A DNA stretch of 36,715 nucleotides. Source: Clostridiales bacterium. GTDB lineage: Bacteria > Bacillota > Clostridia > Caldicoprobacterales > UBA3941. The notes beneath the pieces were generated by a model. That model saw nothing but the letters and a program-made list of their open reading frames with translations, made no database searches and was not told where the DNA came from. The stretch is taken from NCBI GenBank assembly GCA_012518075.1, contig JAAYTG010000011.1, positions 1-36,715 on the forward strand, given 5' to 3'. The position numbers and the translations under genes are program-made. Of the stretch, positions 9,450 to 17,314 are shown piece after piece (position 1 is the first letter of the stretch; each line of letters begins with the position of its first letter).

Positions 9450-9971
9450 TTAGTACTTTCCTATATGAATTTTATCGTACAAGAGCCTGTCTTCATTATA
9501 AGCTTCCTTACTCTCGCCCGGATATCCTATGGCGATAATGTTGTCAACCCTATATCTTTTCGGTATATCAAGGACATCTTTTACATAATCTTCCGAGCTT
9601 CCATCATCAGCAGTTTTCCTTTTTCTAACCTGAATCCAACAAGAACCCAGGCCCAGTGATTGAGCAGTAAGCTGTATAATAGTTGAGGCAATGGAAACAT
9701 CCTCAATCCAAACATCGGATTTGTCAGGATCTCCAATTACTACAATGCCAAGGGCTGCCCCTTCTAAGAATTTAGAACCATGAGCCTTGCATTGGGAAAG
9801 CTTGTTTAACATTTCCTTCTCAGTAACAATAATAAACTTCCAAGGCCTTAAATTACGAGAAGAGGGCGACAAGAGTGCACTCTTTAATATTATATCCACT
9901 TTCTCCTTCTCTAGGGCTCTGGCCTCATATTTTCTAATACTTCTTCTTTCTTTTAATAAGTTCAACATCAT
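9450..9971 (-). CDS. Nitroreductase-family flavoprotein
   Basis: A 173-residue FMN-dependent NAD(P)H oxidoreductase-like protein. The N-terminal RRSIRKY is the FMN-phosphate binding signature, SPSSRNLRPWKFI is the second conserved stretch, and LTAQSLGLGSCWIQ and IAIGYPGE complete the fold. The length places it among the small nitroreductases of anaerobes. The substrate is unknown; members reduce nitroaromatics, quinones or free flavins, and some act in unrelated reactions. Two adjacent ATG codons are present; the first (9971) is 9 nt from GGAG and is used. It appears to be a single-gene unit. Confidence 0.9.
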   Translation of the reverse strand: MMLNLLKERRSIRKYEARALEKEKVDIILKSALLSPSSRNLRPWKFIIVTEKEMLNKLSQCKAHGSKFLEGAALGIVVIGDPDKSDVWIEDVSIASTIIQLTAQSLGLGSCWIQVRKRKTADDGSSEDYVKDVLDIPKRYRVDNIIAIGYPGESKEAYNEDRLLYDKIHIGKY

Positions 9972-10223
9972 ATACTATCACTCCCTAAGCTCCTTTTTCT
10001 TCTTAATCTTAGATTATAATGAATTTGTAGATTTTGGCAAAGAATATATGTTGAGTTGAATATCCTGATTTCTATAGCAGCAATTAAGCTATTATATATT
10101 ATCAAAAGATCCGGTGAAGCCTTGTTCTATATCCACAATATTGGAATAGATATTTAAATATAATCCAGACTTCTATCAAATAGAATCCTTTAGATTTTAT
10201 CAAGTAAACGAGGTGTATGAGTC

Positions 10224-10787
10224 TTGAATAAAAGGAAAAAACCAATAAACGGACTTCTTATCCTTACTATAATGGCGGCTGCCCTATGGTATAGCGGCTA
10301 TATAAATGAAAATCAGTATATCAATAAGCAAATAGAGGTATTTAGCCACATTGGTCAAAAAGCCAGTGAAAAAGATTATCAGGAAGTCAGTAGATCCGAC
10401 GGATTTGGATACATACAGCCCCAGGTAGTAGACGGGTTTAGCCAAGAGCCTATAGAAGGTGCTACCGTGGTCATTCCGGAAATGAACCAGACCTATATAA
10501 CCGATGAAAAGGGCTACACCCCCAATATCCGAATAAGGGTTTCTCCTGATCCCCATTTTCAAAGTATACATCCAAAAACTTGGGGAGAAACTACCCTAAT
10601 AGTATACAAGGATGGATACGTGGAGTATGTGCTCCTCCACCTAAATGTATGGGAAGAACAAAGTCGACAGGGTCCTAAAATTCTACTTTTCCCTCAAAAG
10701 AACAAACAGCTGGATCAACCTATGTCCATAGTGGAAGGTCCCAGTCAATTATGGATTAACTCCCTGGTAGAAAAGTATAGGCCCTAG
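10224..10787 (+). CDS. Membrane-anchored protein with a carboxypeptidase-regulatory-like beta domain, function unknown
   Basis: A 187-residue protein I do not recognise. An N-terminal KRKK stretch and a hydrophobic segment (GLLILTIMAAALWYSGYI, residues 10-27) indicate an uncleaved membrane anchor or signal peptide. The central part, VVDGFSQEPIEGATVVIPE followed by YITDEKGYTPNI and KDGYVEYVLLHLNV, looks like the beta-sandwich fold of carboxypeptidase-regulatory/transthyretin-like domains, which are usually extracellular. The start is TTG at 10224, chosen because GAGGTG lies 8 nt upstream and no in-frame ATG precedes the anchor. It is one of few plus-strand genes here and ends 4 nt from the convergent isomerase-like gene. 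Confidence 0.75.
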   Translation: MNKRKKPINGLLILTIMAAALWYSGYINENQYINKQIEVFSHIGQKASEKDYQEVSRSDGFGYIQPQVVDGFSQEPIEGATVVIPEMNQTYITDEKGYTPNIRIRVSPDPHFQSIHPKTWGETTLIVYKDGYVEYVLLHLNVWEEQSRQGPKILLFPQKNKQLDQPMSIVEGPSQLWINSLVEKYRP

Positions 10788-10791
10788 CCCA

Positions 10792-11601
10792 CTAGCCTGT
10801 AATATCTTCTCCAAATATCTTGTTTAAGAAATCTAGGGATTGGCCTAGTTCCTTGTAATGGCCATAATTGTTTCTATAAACCTCTAGTAATATAGGGCCA
10901 CTATATCCAATAGCTTTTAGCTCCTTGGATAAACTATTAAAATCAAAGATTCCTCTACCTGGAAGGGTCAATTGTCTGTCCTGGTCAAAATCTATAGCAT
11001 GTATGTTTATAAGTCTATTTCCCATATGCTTTAGAAAATCCATAGCGCTATATCCACTTTGCATGGCCTGTTTTATATCTAGGGTAAAATATATATTTTG
11101 GCTCTTTGTGTTCTCTATCAACCTAACTGCAAATTCGGGATAGGAATACCAGCACCAAGATACATTCTCCCAGGAAAACTTTATATCATGGTCTCCGGCT
11201 AGATTGGCCAGTTCATCGCTTAGGGGACCAACCCTACGGAAATCTACATTTGCTTTTGCATTCACCCGTACAGGCGGACCATGAAAGACATAGGTCTCTG
11301 CCCCTAAAATCTGAGCACACCTAAACACCTTGGTAAAAAGATTTCGAGAATCATTTCTCTGCCTTTGTGTTAGAGAGTAAAACTGTGGCTCAAATTGGGT
11401 GCTTAAAACATGGACCGAGTAAACTGATAGTCCATGTTCATCTATGATGTCTCGCAATTGCTTGCAAAATTCCTCTTCATACTCGCTAAAGCCTCCCAGA
11501 AAGACCTCTATTTTTCTAGCATCCAGATCCCCTATTAGAGGAATGGATTCTTCTGTCAAAGCGTCCGGATAAAAACTAGCAGTGGAAATCCCTACTTCCA
11601 T
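10792..11601 (-). CDS. Sugar phosphate isomerase/epimerase-like TIM barrel protein
   Basis: A 269-residue protein of the xylose isomerase-like TIM barrel family (AP endonuclease 2 superfamily). Candidate metal ligands fall at the expected strand ends: WENVSW, FTLDIKQA, NIHAIDFD and ILLEVYRN. The barrel starts with VGISTASFYPDAL and continues through VHVLSTQFEP. The reaction is unknown; relatives isomerise or epimerise sugars and inositol derivatives. The ATG at 11601 follows GAGGAG at 6 nt. It follows the polytopic membrane protein gene by 39 nt in the same direction, so the two may be co-transcribed. The gene is convergent with the plus-strand gene ending at 10787, and no separate terminator fits between the two stops. 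Confidence 0.85.
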   Translation of the reverse strand: MEVGISTASFYPDALTEESIPLIGDLDARKIEVFLGGFSEYEEEFCKQLRDIIDEHGLSVYSVHVLSTQFEPQFYSLTQRQRNDSRNLFTKVFRCAQILGAETYVFHGPPVRVNAKANVDFRRVGPLSDELANLAGDHDIKFSWENVSWCWYSYPEFAVRLIENTKSQNIYFTLDIKQAMQSGYSAMDFLKHMGNRLINIHAIDFDQDRQLTLPGRGIFDFNSLSKELKAIGYSGPILLEVYRNNYGHYKELGQSLDFLNKIFGEDITG

Positions 11602-11640
11602 TTGGCACTCCTCTTCTTTTTTCTATCAGTAAACCTTCCT

Positions 11641-12600
11641 TTAAACTACTATATCTCCTTGTATTCCTTCTGCCCTAGCTTTAACATCTATAAACAATAG
11701 GGTAGTAGCTATATGAATAATAGGTGCAATAAAAGCAGTGATGACAAAGCCAATCCCAAATTCCGCCATTAGTGGGCTAGGCGAAAGTAAAGAAGTAATA
11801 GCTGATATAAATGCCAATATTCCACTAATAATTGCAAAAATCAAAAATATCACCAAGCTTACACCCAGCACCCTCCAAAACCTTTTACTGACCAACTTAA
11901 AGCTTCTTCCTATTCCGGCAAAGCCATAGTTTCCTTCAATTACTGCCCCTTGATAGGTGAAGATAATAAATAATCCCGATAGTATGGCCAGTATTATCAA
12001 GAGAGCAACGGTTAAAATCATCATTACAATAAAGCCTGCAACCCTTCCTCCAGTAGGATCATTGGACATTGCGACCCCCGAAACAATAAGAGGAATTAAG
12101 AGCACCACAGCCAATATAATCATTACAATCCCCACCCCTATGTAGTAAGGTATCAGAGATAGACTGGTAAGAATCAGCTTCCAAAACTTCCCCAAGGTAT
12201 CCCTTATTCCTTCCCCTATGCTTAGCCTATGTCCTATAATATCCTTGTATGTAAGATTTATAATTCCGCCTTGAATAAACGGTTGGATGAAAACACCATT
12301 TATAATTGCCAGCAAGAACATTGCGCCCTGAAAGGCAAAAATTTTGGGCAGCATCTCTGTAATGGATTCAGGTCCAAATTGCGGTACACCATCAGGGTTT
12401 TCTAAAATTTGAGTCCAAGTATCCTGGGGCACAGGCATCATCTGCACACTTACCAGGTAAGTGACTAGGGTGTAAATTCCTCCAATTACAGCGCTAAAGA
12501 TCAGCACCGTCAAAAAATTCCTACCATAGATTTTAAAAGTGTTGTCCAGGATTTCTGTAGTGGACATGGGTTTTAGTAAATCGTTCCTTTCATCTACCAT
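11641..12600 (-). CDS. Polytopic membrane protein, GPDPase-membrane-domain-like, function unknown
   Basis: A 319-residue integral membrane protein with about six or seven hydrophobic helices. The region before the first helix (LLKPMSTTEILDNTFKIYG) and repeated R-S-F-x-L-V / K-R-F-W-R-V-L motifs resemble the membrane domain found next to glycerophosphodiester phosphodiesterases and in stand-alone Firmicutes proteins. No catalytic domain is attached. The frame opens at 12615, but those first codons are themselves the ribosome site GGGAGGG, so the ATG at 12598-12600 (MVDERND) is taken as start. It follows the YitT-family gene by 19 nt and is probably in its transcript. Confidence 0.75.
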   Translation of the reverse strand: MVDERNDLLKPMSTTEILDNTFKIYGRNFLTVLIFSAVIGGIYTLVTYLVSVQMMPVPQDTWTQILENPDGVPQFGPESITEMLPKIFAFQGAMFLLAIINGVFIQPFIQGGIINLTYKDIIGHRLSIGEGIRDTLGKFWKLILTSLSLIPYYIGVGIVMIILAVVLLIPLIVSGVAMSNDPTGGRVAGFIVMMILTVALLIILAILSGLFIIFTYQGAVIEGNYGFAGIGRSFKLVSKRFWRVLGVSLVIFLIFAIISGILAFISAITSLLSPSPLMAEFGIGFVITAFIAPIIHIATTLLFIDVKARAEGIQGDIVV

Positions 12601-12619
12601 TTTATTCCCTCCCATAATC

Positions 12620-13462
12620 TTATTCTAGGGAGAAGCCCTCTCCCATAACCTCTCTTACATCAGCCACAAACACAAAAGCTATAGGATCGATTTCATTAAT
12701 TATCTCCTTTAACTTAGCGGTCTGCATCCTATTTATAATGCAAAGTACCACATCCTTTTTTTTCATGGTATAAGCTCCCTTCCCATCTAGAAGAGTCACA
12801 CCCCTATCCAATTCTTTCATAACCCTCTGGGATATCTCAGTAGAATATTCTGAAACTACCATAAAAGCCTTGGCAGAGTGGATACCTTCCAATATGAGAT
12901 CGATGAGCTTGCTACCTAGGTATAGGGAAACCAGTGCATATAAAGCTAAGGTAGGCCCGAAAACCATAGCGGCAGTCAATACCACCAATGAATCTACTAC
13001 AAAGAGTACCCAACCTACCCCTATAAAATGAAAATGCTTATGTATTATTTTGGCGAATAGATCAGTTCCTCCGGTGGTGGCATTTCCCTTAAACACTATC
13101 CCAATACCTATCCCCATAATAACCCCTCCATATATAGAAGCCAATATGGGTTCATCCGTCACGGATGGGACCTTTAAAAGATCTATAAATAAAGATAGTA
13201 AGACCGTTGATAAAAGGGTCTTAAAACCAAATCCTCTCCCCAGTTCCTTAATACCTGCTATAAATAAAGGCACATTAAGAGCCAGCATGGTACCACCAAC
13301 CGGAACCCTTCCCTTAGTGATATAATAGATTACTGTAGCAATACCACTCAATCCACCAGGTGCAATCTTATGGGGAATCAAAAATAAGTTAAATGCCAAA
13401 CTAGTTAACAGAGTCCCCAGTATAATATAAATATAATCCCAATATACTGTCCTTTTCTTCAT
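12620..13462 (-). CDS. YitT-family membrane protein (DUF161 plus C-terminal DUF2179)
   Basis: A 280-residue protein with five or so membrane helices (starting IYIILGTLLTSLAFNLFLIP) and glycine-rich loops such as APGGLSGIATV and GNATTGGTDLFAKI that are diagnostic of the YitT family. A soluble C-terminal DUF2179 domain (GVTLLDGKGAYTMKKKDVV, then INEIDPIAFVFVADVREVMG) follows. Function of the family is not settled; transport or sensing roles have been proposed. The frame reaches back to a TTG at 13480 that lies within GGAGTGGAG, the apparent ribosome site, so the ATG at 13460-13462 is preferred. First gene of a probable three-gene unit with the two genes downstream. Confidence 0.88.
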   Translation of the reverse strand: MKKRTVYWDYIYIILGTLLTSLAFNLFLIPHKIAPGGLSGIATVIYYITKGRVPVGGTMLALNVPLFIAGIKELGRGFGFKTLLSTVLLSLFIDLLKVPSVTDEPILASIYGGVIMGIGIGIVFKGNATTGGTDLFAKIIHKHFHFIGVGWVLFVVDSLVVLTAAMVFGPTLALYALVSLYLGSKLIDLILEGIHSAKAFMVVSEYSTEISQRVMKELDRGVTLLDGKGAYTMKKKDVVLCIINRMQTAKLKEIINEIDPIAFVFVADVREVMGEGFSLE

Positions 13463-13547
13463 ATGTATACTCCACTCCAAGCAAAATATTGTCCATTTTT
13501 AGTTTCTAAATCAGTTTAAGTTTTTACATCAGTAAGTATTTCTATCC

Positions 13548-13575
13548 AAAAAAAGGATTGCAACAAATGCAATCC
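13548..13575 (-). terminator. Terminator of the ndoAI-ndoA operon
   Basis: An 8-bp stem GGATTGCA (13555-13562) with TGCAATCC (13568-13575), loop of 5 nt, followed on the minus strand by TTTTTTT. It begins 2 nt after the ndoA stop codon. Confidence 0.88.
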
Positions 13576-13577
13576 GA

Positions 13578-13925
13578 TTATATATCTATCAATCCAAAGC
13601 TTATTTGAAGGCCATCATCAACTTTACTCATGATTTCTGGAGCAAGATACCCGATTTTCTCCTTTATTCTTCTTTTGTCAATAGTCCTGATTTGTTCAAG
13701 AAGGATAACAGAGTCCTTGGGTAAACCATAATCAGAGGCACTAATTTCAATGTGTGTGGGTAATTTCCCCTTATGTATTTGGGACGTAATAGCAGCAACT
13801 ATTATGGTAGGGCTATACTTATTGCCGATATCATTTTGTATAACTAATACCGGCCTAATACCGCCCTGCTCAGACCCCACCACCGGACTCAAGTCTGCAT
13901 AATAAATATCGCCTCTTCTAATCAT
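13578..13925 (-). CDS. ndoA: Type II toxin, EndoA/MazF-family mRNA endoribonuclease
   Basis: A 115-residue PemK/MazF-fold ribonuclease that cleaves mRNA at short sequence motifs when free of antitoxin. It matches B. subtilis NdoA (116 residues) along its length: [20 protein letters not shown] at the N-terminus, [26 protein letters not shown] and the near-invariant [14 protein letters not shown]. The RGD with the GSEQGG loop and the T-S pair in AAITSQ mark the active site. The frame extends to a GTG at 13937 overlapping the antitoxin stop by 8 nt. The ATG at 13923-13925 gives the N-terminus seen in relatives and is preferred, with translation coupled to the antitoxin gene. Ends at the terminator 13548-13575. 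Confidence 0.95.
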   Translation of the reverse strand: MIRRGDIYYADLSPVVGSEQGGIRPVLVIQNDIGNKYSPTIIVAAITSQIHKGKLPTHIEISASDYGLPKDSVILLEQIRTIDKRRIKEKIGYLAPEIMSKVDDGLQISFGLIDI

Positions 13926-13929
13926 AATG

Positions 13930-14205
13930 CTATTCACGTCCAGTCAGAATAGCTTCATATTTTTGCAAAGCCTCAATATCGGAATTAGCCCCTTCTTCAG
14001 TCAACTCCTTATTGATCCTAGCCATCTCCTCATAGCCTTTCTTCATCTTTTCACGTATTTCAATTTTCTGTCTCTCTCTAATATAGAGCCTCATGGCTTC
14101 TCGTATAAATTCACTTCTGTTCTTTTTTCCCATGGCCACAATTTCATCGACTTCACGCAGCAAACTGTCGGGCAAACTAACCAATATTTTTTTCAGCTCA
14201 GCCAA
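13930..14205 (-). CDS. ndoAI: Type II antitoxin, ribbon-helix-helix, EndoAI/MazE-like
   Basis: A 91-residue partner of the NdoA toxin. The N-terminal ribbon-helix-helix ([19 protein letters not shown], then [18 protein letters not shown]) binds DNA and dimerises, and the charged C-terminal tail ([15 protein letters not shown]) should wrap the toxin, as in B. subtilis NdoAI (93 residues). The frame is open to an ATG at 14247, but AGGAGG is 7 nt before a TTG at 14203-14205, giving [10 protein letters not shown], which matches the family N-terminus. The ATG reading would add 14 residues with no ribosome site. Own promoter at 14257-14285. Such pairs are usually autoregulated by the RHH domain. 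Confidence 0.92.
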   Translation of the reverse strand: MAELKKILVSLPDSLLREVDEIVAMGKKNRSEFIREAMRLYIRERQKIEIREKMKKGYEEMARINKELTEEGANSDIEALQKYEAILTGRE

Positions 14206-14256
14206 GACAGCACCTCCTATATATATGGATAGGTTGATACTTACCATATATTCAGT

Positions 14257-14285
14257 ATTATATCCTAAAATATATATTTTGGCAA
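14257..14285 (-). promoter_or_regulatory. Sigma-A promoter of ndoAI-ndoA with an AT palindrome in the spacer
   Basis: On the minus strand TTGCCA (14280-14285) and TATAAT (14257-14262) are separated by exactly 17 nt. The spacer contains most of a 14-bp palindrome AAAATATATATTTT (14267-14280), a possible antitoxin operator. It separates toxin-antitoxin expression from the lolA-like gene upstream. Confidence 0.8.
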
Positions 14286-14302
14286 CGAGATTCTAAGCAA
14301 GA

Positions 14303-14938
14303 TCACTCGCCTATTTGAAAAAAATCCTGTCCTCCTTGCCAGCTATGGTCGAACTCCTCAAATAGGATTAGGCTAGTTACTTCATTATGTTCATTATAGG
14401 TTACCATTTTACTTGGAGTTATATTTGGGGCTCGTAGCCATAGCTCCTGAATACCCCCTAATACTCCAGCTTCCAAAGACGGACAGGTAAGAACAAGATA
14501 TTTCACCCCTTCATCTATATGGATTCTCTTACTTACATCTTCCGCCATCCAGAAAGACTTAAGAAAATCGCCTATAAACAAAGGTCTTCGCTGCTCCAAA
14601 TCCTCCACTTCAATCCTTAGGGAATCTCCTATTCTAGAGTGCTCTACTAAAATCTCTTTACCATCGCTGACAATGGTTTTACCTACCAGATTATCTGGCT
14701 CCATCAACTGGATTTTAAAGCAGGCAGGCATACTCACCCACTGCTTAAGCCGATATTCCCGCTCCTCTCCATCCTCCATTACCCTATAGCTAATAGTAGC
14801 GGAATAACTCTCCAGCTCATTTAGAGTATTTTGCGCTATAATAAAAATCTCCTCGTTAGTTTTTTCCCGGCACCCTGTTATGTTTATAATGCAAAAAATT
14901 AGCCCCAAGACCAAAGTAGTTCTATAGACTTTCAGCAT
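14303..14938 (-). CDS. LolA-like lipoprotein (YdcC-related)
   Basis: A 211-residue predicted lipoprotein: signal sequence with lipobox NITGC, then a beta-rich body (SYSATISYRVMEDGEEREY, FKIQLMEPDNLVGKTIVSDG) of the LolA/LppX-like half-barrel type. The family in Firmicutes includes B. subtilis YdcC, a spore-formation-associated lipoprotein located between acpS and alr. Here it sits between the NAD(P)HX repair gene (15-nt gap before the first ATG) and the toxin-antitoxin pair. AAGGAGG precedes two adjacent ATGs; the second (14938) gives better spacing. Its role in a single-membrane organism is unclear; a sporulation or envelope role is inferred from synteny only. Confidence 0.85.
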   Translation of the reverse strand: MLKVYRTTLVLGLIFCIINITGCREKTNEEIFIIAQNTLNELESYSATISYRVMEDGEEREYRLKQWVSMPACFKIQLMEPDNLVGKTIVSDGKEILVEHSRIGDSLRIEVEDLEQRRPLFIGDFLKSFWMAEDVSKRIHIDEGVKYLVLTCPSLEAGVLGGIQELWLRAPNITPSKMVTYNEHNEVTSLILFEEFDHSWQGGQDFFQIGE

Positions 14939-14956
14939 CATCCCTCCTTCGGATGG

Positions 14957-16525
14957 CTATAGTCCTTGCTTAAGACTATAAATATCCTTAAAGACCAATG
15001 GCAGCTCCTCCAATATATCCCCGGCAAGCATTCCGGTCTCTCCCCATTTTTCTTTAGCATAATCGCCAGCTCTCCCATGGATATAGCATCCATAAATGGC
15101 TGCATTATAAGGGGGATAACCTTGAGCTACAAGTGCAGCTATCAATCCCGTAAGAACATCACCGCTGCCTCCTGTCCCCATACCTGAATTTCCTGAAGGA
15201 TTCATATAAATCCAGCCATCGGGATTAGCTATTACCGTCACCGCCCCCTTGAGGACTACGGTAATCCTCATTTCCCTAGCAAAATCCACAGCCCTTTCTA
15301 TAGGGGAGGCCACAACTTCTTCAATGCTCAATCCTGTCAACCTGGCCATTTCGCCTGGGTGTGGGGTTATAACTATAGAGCCTCTATAGGATGAAAGCAA
15401 TTCTTTGTCTTTGGATATATTATTGAGTGCATCTGCATCCATTATTATGGATATATCAAATTCCTCTAAAATATACCTTAAAATTTCTAAACTACCACTT
15501 TTTAAGCCGAGCCCTGGTCCAATAGCCAAAACATCCTTGTCCCTTAAAAACTCATCCATCTGGGATATGGCATTCCTGTTCAAATGGCCTATTCCCCCAT
15601 CCTCTAGGGGATAGGTCATCACCTCAGTCATCTTGCTTTGAAATATAGGCACAAGGCTAGCAGGGCACCCTAAGGTTACAAGTCCGGCCCCTCCCCTAAG
15701 GGCAGCCATAGATGTCAAGGAGGCAGCACCGGTCATACCCAAGGAACCGGCTATAACACCTACTTTTCCAAAGGCTCCCTTATGTCCATCCCCCGGCCTC
15801 TTCTTTAGATGTAGAGCCATTTCCTTATCATTTATGGTAAAGGATTTTACCCCTATGGCCTGTGCACTATCCTGGGGCAGGCTTATAGGAACAGTATGAA
15901 GCTTACCGATATGCTCTCGACCGGGGTAGAGAAGGTGTCCTCTTTTGGCATATCCAAAGGAAACCGTGTGGTTGGCCCTAATGGCCGCCCCCATTGCCTT
16001 CCCATCCCTCCCATTTATCCCTGAAGGGATATCCACTGCTACTATGGGAATGCCGCTATGGTTTATCTTTTCCACGACCTCCATAATTAGACCTTCAATA
16101 TTCCTATCAATTCCAGTACCGAAGATACTATCCACTACTAGTTCCCCATAGCCTATAGTCTCCTCCAGCATCAGTAAGCTGCCTTCATCAGCAACCACCT
16201 GGATAGAGCCCCCCAACCTCGTATATATATCCAGATTCACCTTTGCATCCCCTGAGAATCTATCCTCAGGAAAGAGAAGAAAAGTCTCTACATCCACACC
16301 TTTTAGCATCAAGTGTCTGGCAATTGCCAGCCCATCTCCTCCATTATTCCCACATCCCACTAATACTAAGACCTTTCCTCCATTAAAGATGCTAAGGTAT
16401 TCTTTTTCTATAAGATCTACCGTTCTAATTGCTGCATTTTCCATAAGTACTATACCTGGAATCCCAAAATCCTCTATAGCCCTATTGTCTATTTCCCTCA
16501 TCTCTTGGGGTGTAACTATATACAT
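14957..16525 (-). CDS. nnr: Bifunctional NAD(P)H-hydrate epimerase / ADP-dependent NAD(P)H-hydrate dehydratase
   Basis: Repairs hydrated NADH and NADPH. The N-terminal YjeF_N epimerase domain (about residues 1-215) shows VLVGCGNNGGDGLAIARHL, VVDSIFGTG and IPSGINGRDG. The C-terminal ribokinase-like dehydratase domain (about 225-515) shows LAIGPGLGLKSG, VITPHPGEMARLTG, VVLKGAVTVIA and GNSGMGTGGSGDVLTG, the ATP/ADP-binding signature containing the catalytic Asp. The 522-residue length is that of the fused E. coli-type enzyme. Start ATG at 16525 follows AGAGGTGATTTT. It begins 10 nt after acpS, in the conserved Firmicutes block acpS - nnr - lolA-like. Confidence 0.96.
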   Translation of the reverse strand: MYIVTPQEMREIDNRAIEDFGIPGIVLMENAAIRTVDLIEKEYLSIFNGGKVLVLVGCGNNGGDGLAIARHLMLKGVDVETFLLFPEDRFSGDAKVNLDIYTRLGGSIQVVADEGSLLMLEETIGYGELVVDSIFGTGIDRNIEGLIMEVVEKINHSGIPIVAVDIPSGINGRDGKAMGAAIRANHTVSFGYAKRGHLLYPGREHIGKLHTVPISLPQDSAQAIGVKSFTINDKEMALHLKKRPGDGHKGAFGKVGVIAGSLGMTGAASLTSMAALRGGAGLVTLGCPASLVPIFQSKMTEVMTYPLEDGGIGHLNRNAISQMDEFLRDKDVLAIGPGLGLKSGSLEILRYILEEFDISIIMDADALNNISKDKELLSSYRGSIVITPHPGEMARLTGLSIEEVVASPIERAVDFAREMRITVVLKGAVTVIANPDGWIYMNPSGNSGMGTGGSGDVLTGLIAALVAQGYPPYNAAIYGCYIHGRAGDYAKEKWGETGMLAGDILEELPLVFKDIYSLKQGL

Positions 16526-16535
16526 AAAATCACCT

Positions 16536-16901
16536 CTAACAGATTATAACCTGGGCAATAGCATTATCTTTAGAATGGGAGATGGATAATAGAATACTGC
16601 TTCCTCCTATAATATCCATTAAATTTTTTGCATTTCCATGTAGTTTTATGCCAGGTTTACCATCTTTATTTCGCACCACTTGAATATCCGTCCACTTAAA
16701 CTTACCAAAACCTGTGCCCAAGGCCTTTGCTGCCGCTTCTTTTGCTGCAAAATAGCCAGCAGCGGTACTTGGATTGTTATTCCGGCCCTTTAAATATTCC
16801 TGCTCCTCTACAGTATACACTCTCTCCACAAATCTAGGATTCTTTATTGCCTTGTCCACCCTATGAATCTCAATAATGTCTATACCTATTCCTAAAACCA
16901 A
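16536..16901 (-). CDS. acpS: Holo-[acyl-carrier-protein] synthase
   Basis: Transfers 4'-phosphopantetheine from CoA to a serine of acyl carrier protein, activating it for fatty acid synthesis. 121 residues, the normal AcpS length. IGIDIIEIHRV carries the Mg2+-binding Asp, and YFAAKEAAAKALGTGF holds the second acidic ligand and the CoA-binding Lys. ILLSISHSKDNAIAQVI closes the fold. The start is TTG at 16899-16901 with GAGGTG 5 nt upstream. First gene of the acpS-nnr-lolA-like unit. Confidence 0.97.
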   Translation of the reverse strand: MVLGIGIDIIEIHRVDKAIKNPRFVERVYTVEEQEYLKGRNNNPSTAAGYFAAKEAAAKALGTGFGKFKWTDIQVVRNKDGKPGIKLHGNAKNLMDIIGGSSILLSISHSKDNAIAQVIIC

Positions 16902-17093
16902 ATCGTCACCTCATTTCATCAATATAATAATAGCATTTAACATATTCTAAATAAAGAGGCTGTTTCCTCGGATCTTAATTCCAGGGGTTTTCTTCCAATT
17001 TCCATATTTTTATGATAAAATTGTTATCCAAGCTCTTTTGCTAATTAGGTCTATATTCATAAAGGTATATAAATAAATTGTACTAGTGGCTAG

Positions 17094-17182
17094 TTTAACT
17101 CCTTTTACTAGTTAACCTATAATCATAATGTCTATTGAAGGTTCACATCATCACTGATTAGGAGAAACTAAGGATTATTATG
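17094..17182 (+). repeat. Diverged intergenic repeat, copy A
   Basis: Starts TTTAACTCCTTTTACTAG and continues through CCTATAATCATAATGTCTAT. The first 44 nt match copy B at 23697 at about three quarters of positions with a 1-nt indel, and weaker similarity continues to GGATTATTA. Boundaries are approximate. No coding potential. Confidence 0.55.
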
Positions 17183-17203
17183 TGTAGGCTGTAAGCAAGA
17201 GGG

Positions 17204-17253
17204 GTAAAGAATATTATGGAATTCACATTGGGAATTTAAGTAATATTCTTTAC
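17204..17253. repeat. 13-bp inverted repeat upstream of aroC
   Basis: GTAAAGAATATTA (17204-17216) and TAATATTCTTTAC (17241-17253) are perfectly complementary around a 24-nt centre. The right arm abuts TATAAT (17254-17259). It could be an operator or form a hairpin; there is no U-tract supporting a terminator. Confidence 0.7.
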
Positions 17254-17314
17254 TATAATTATTGAATAGGACAAAAGAGCAGTTCAAGACTATTCTATAT
17301 GGGCGGTGGTAAAT

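Larger units (their letters stand above)
16902..17314. other. Divergent intergenic region between acpS and aroC
   Basis: About 410 nt separating the divergent acpS and aroC genes. It contains repeat copy A (17094-17182), an inverted repeat (17204-17253) and, just after it, TATAAT at 17254-17259, the best candidate -10 for aroC, though without a good -35 at normal spacing. No small gene is supported. Confidence 0.45.

Noticed and set aside
9312-9659. 115-codon plus-strand frame across the nitroreductase 3' end
   Set aside because: Overlaps the conserved nitroreductase gene and has no family features or ribosome site.
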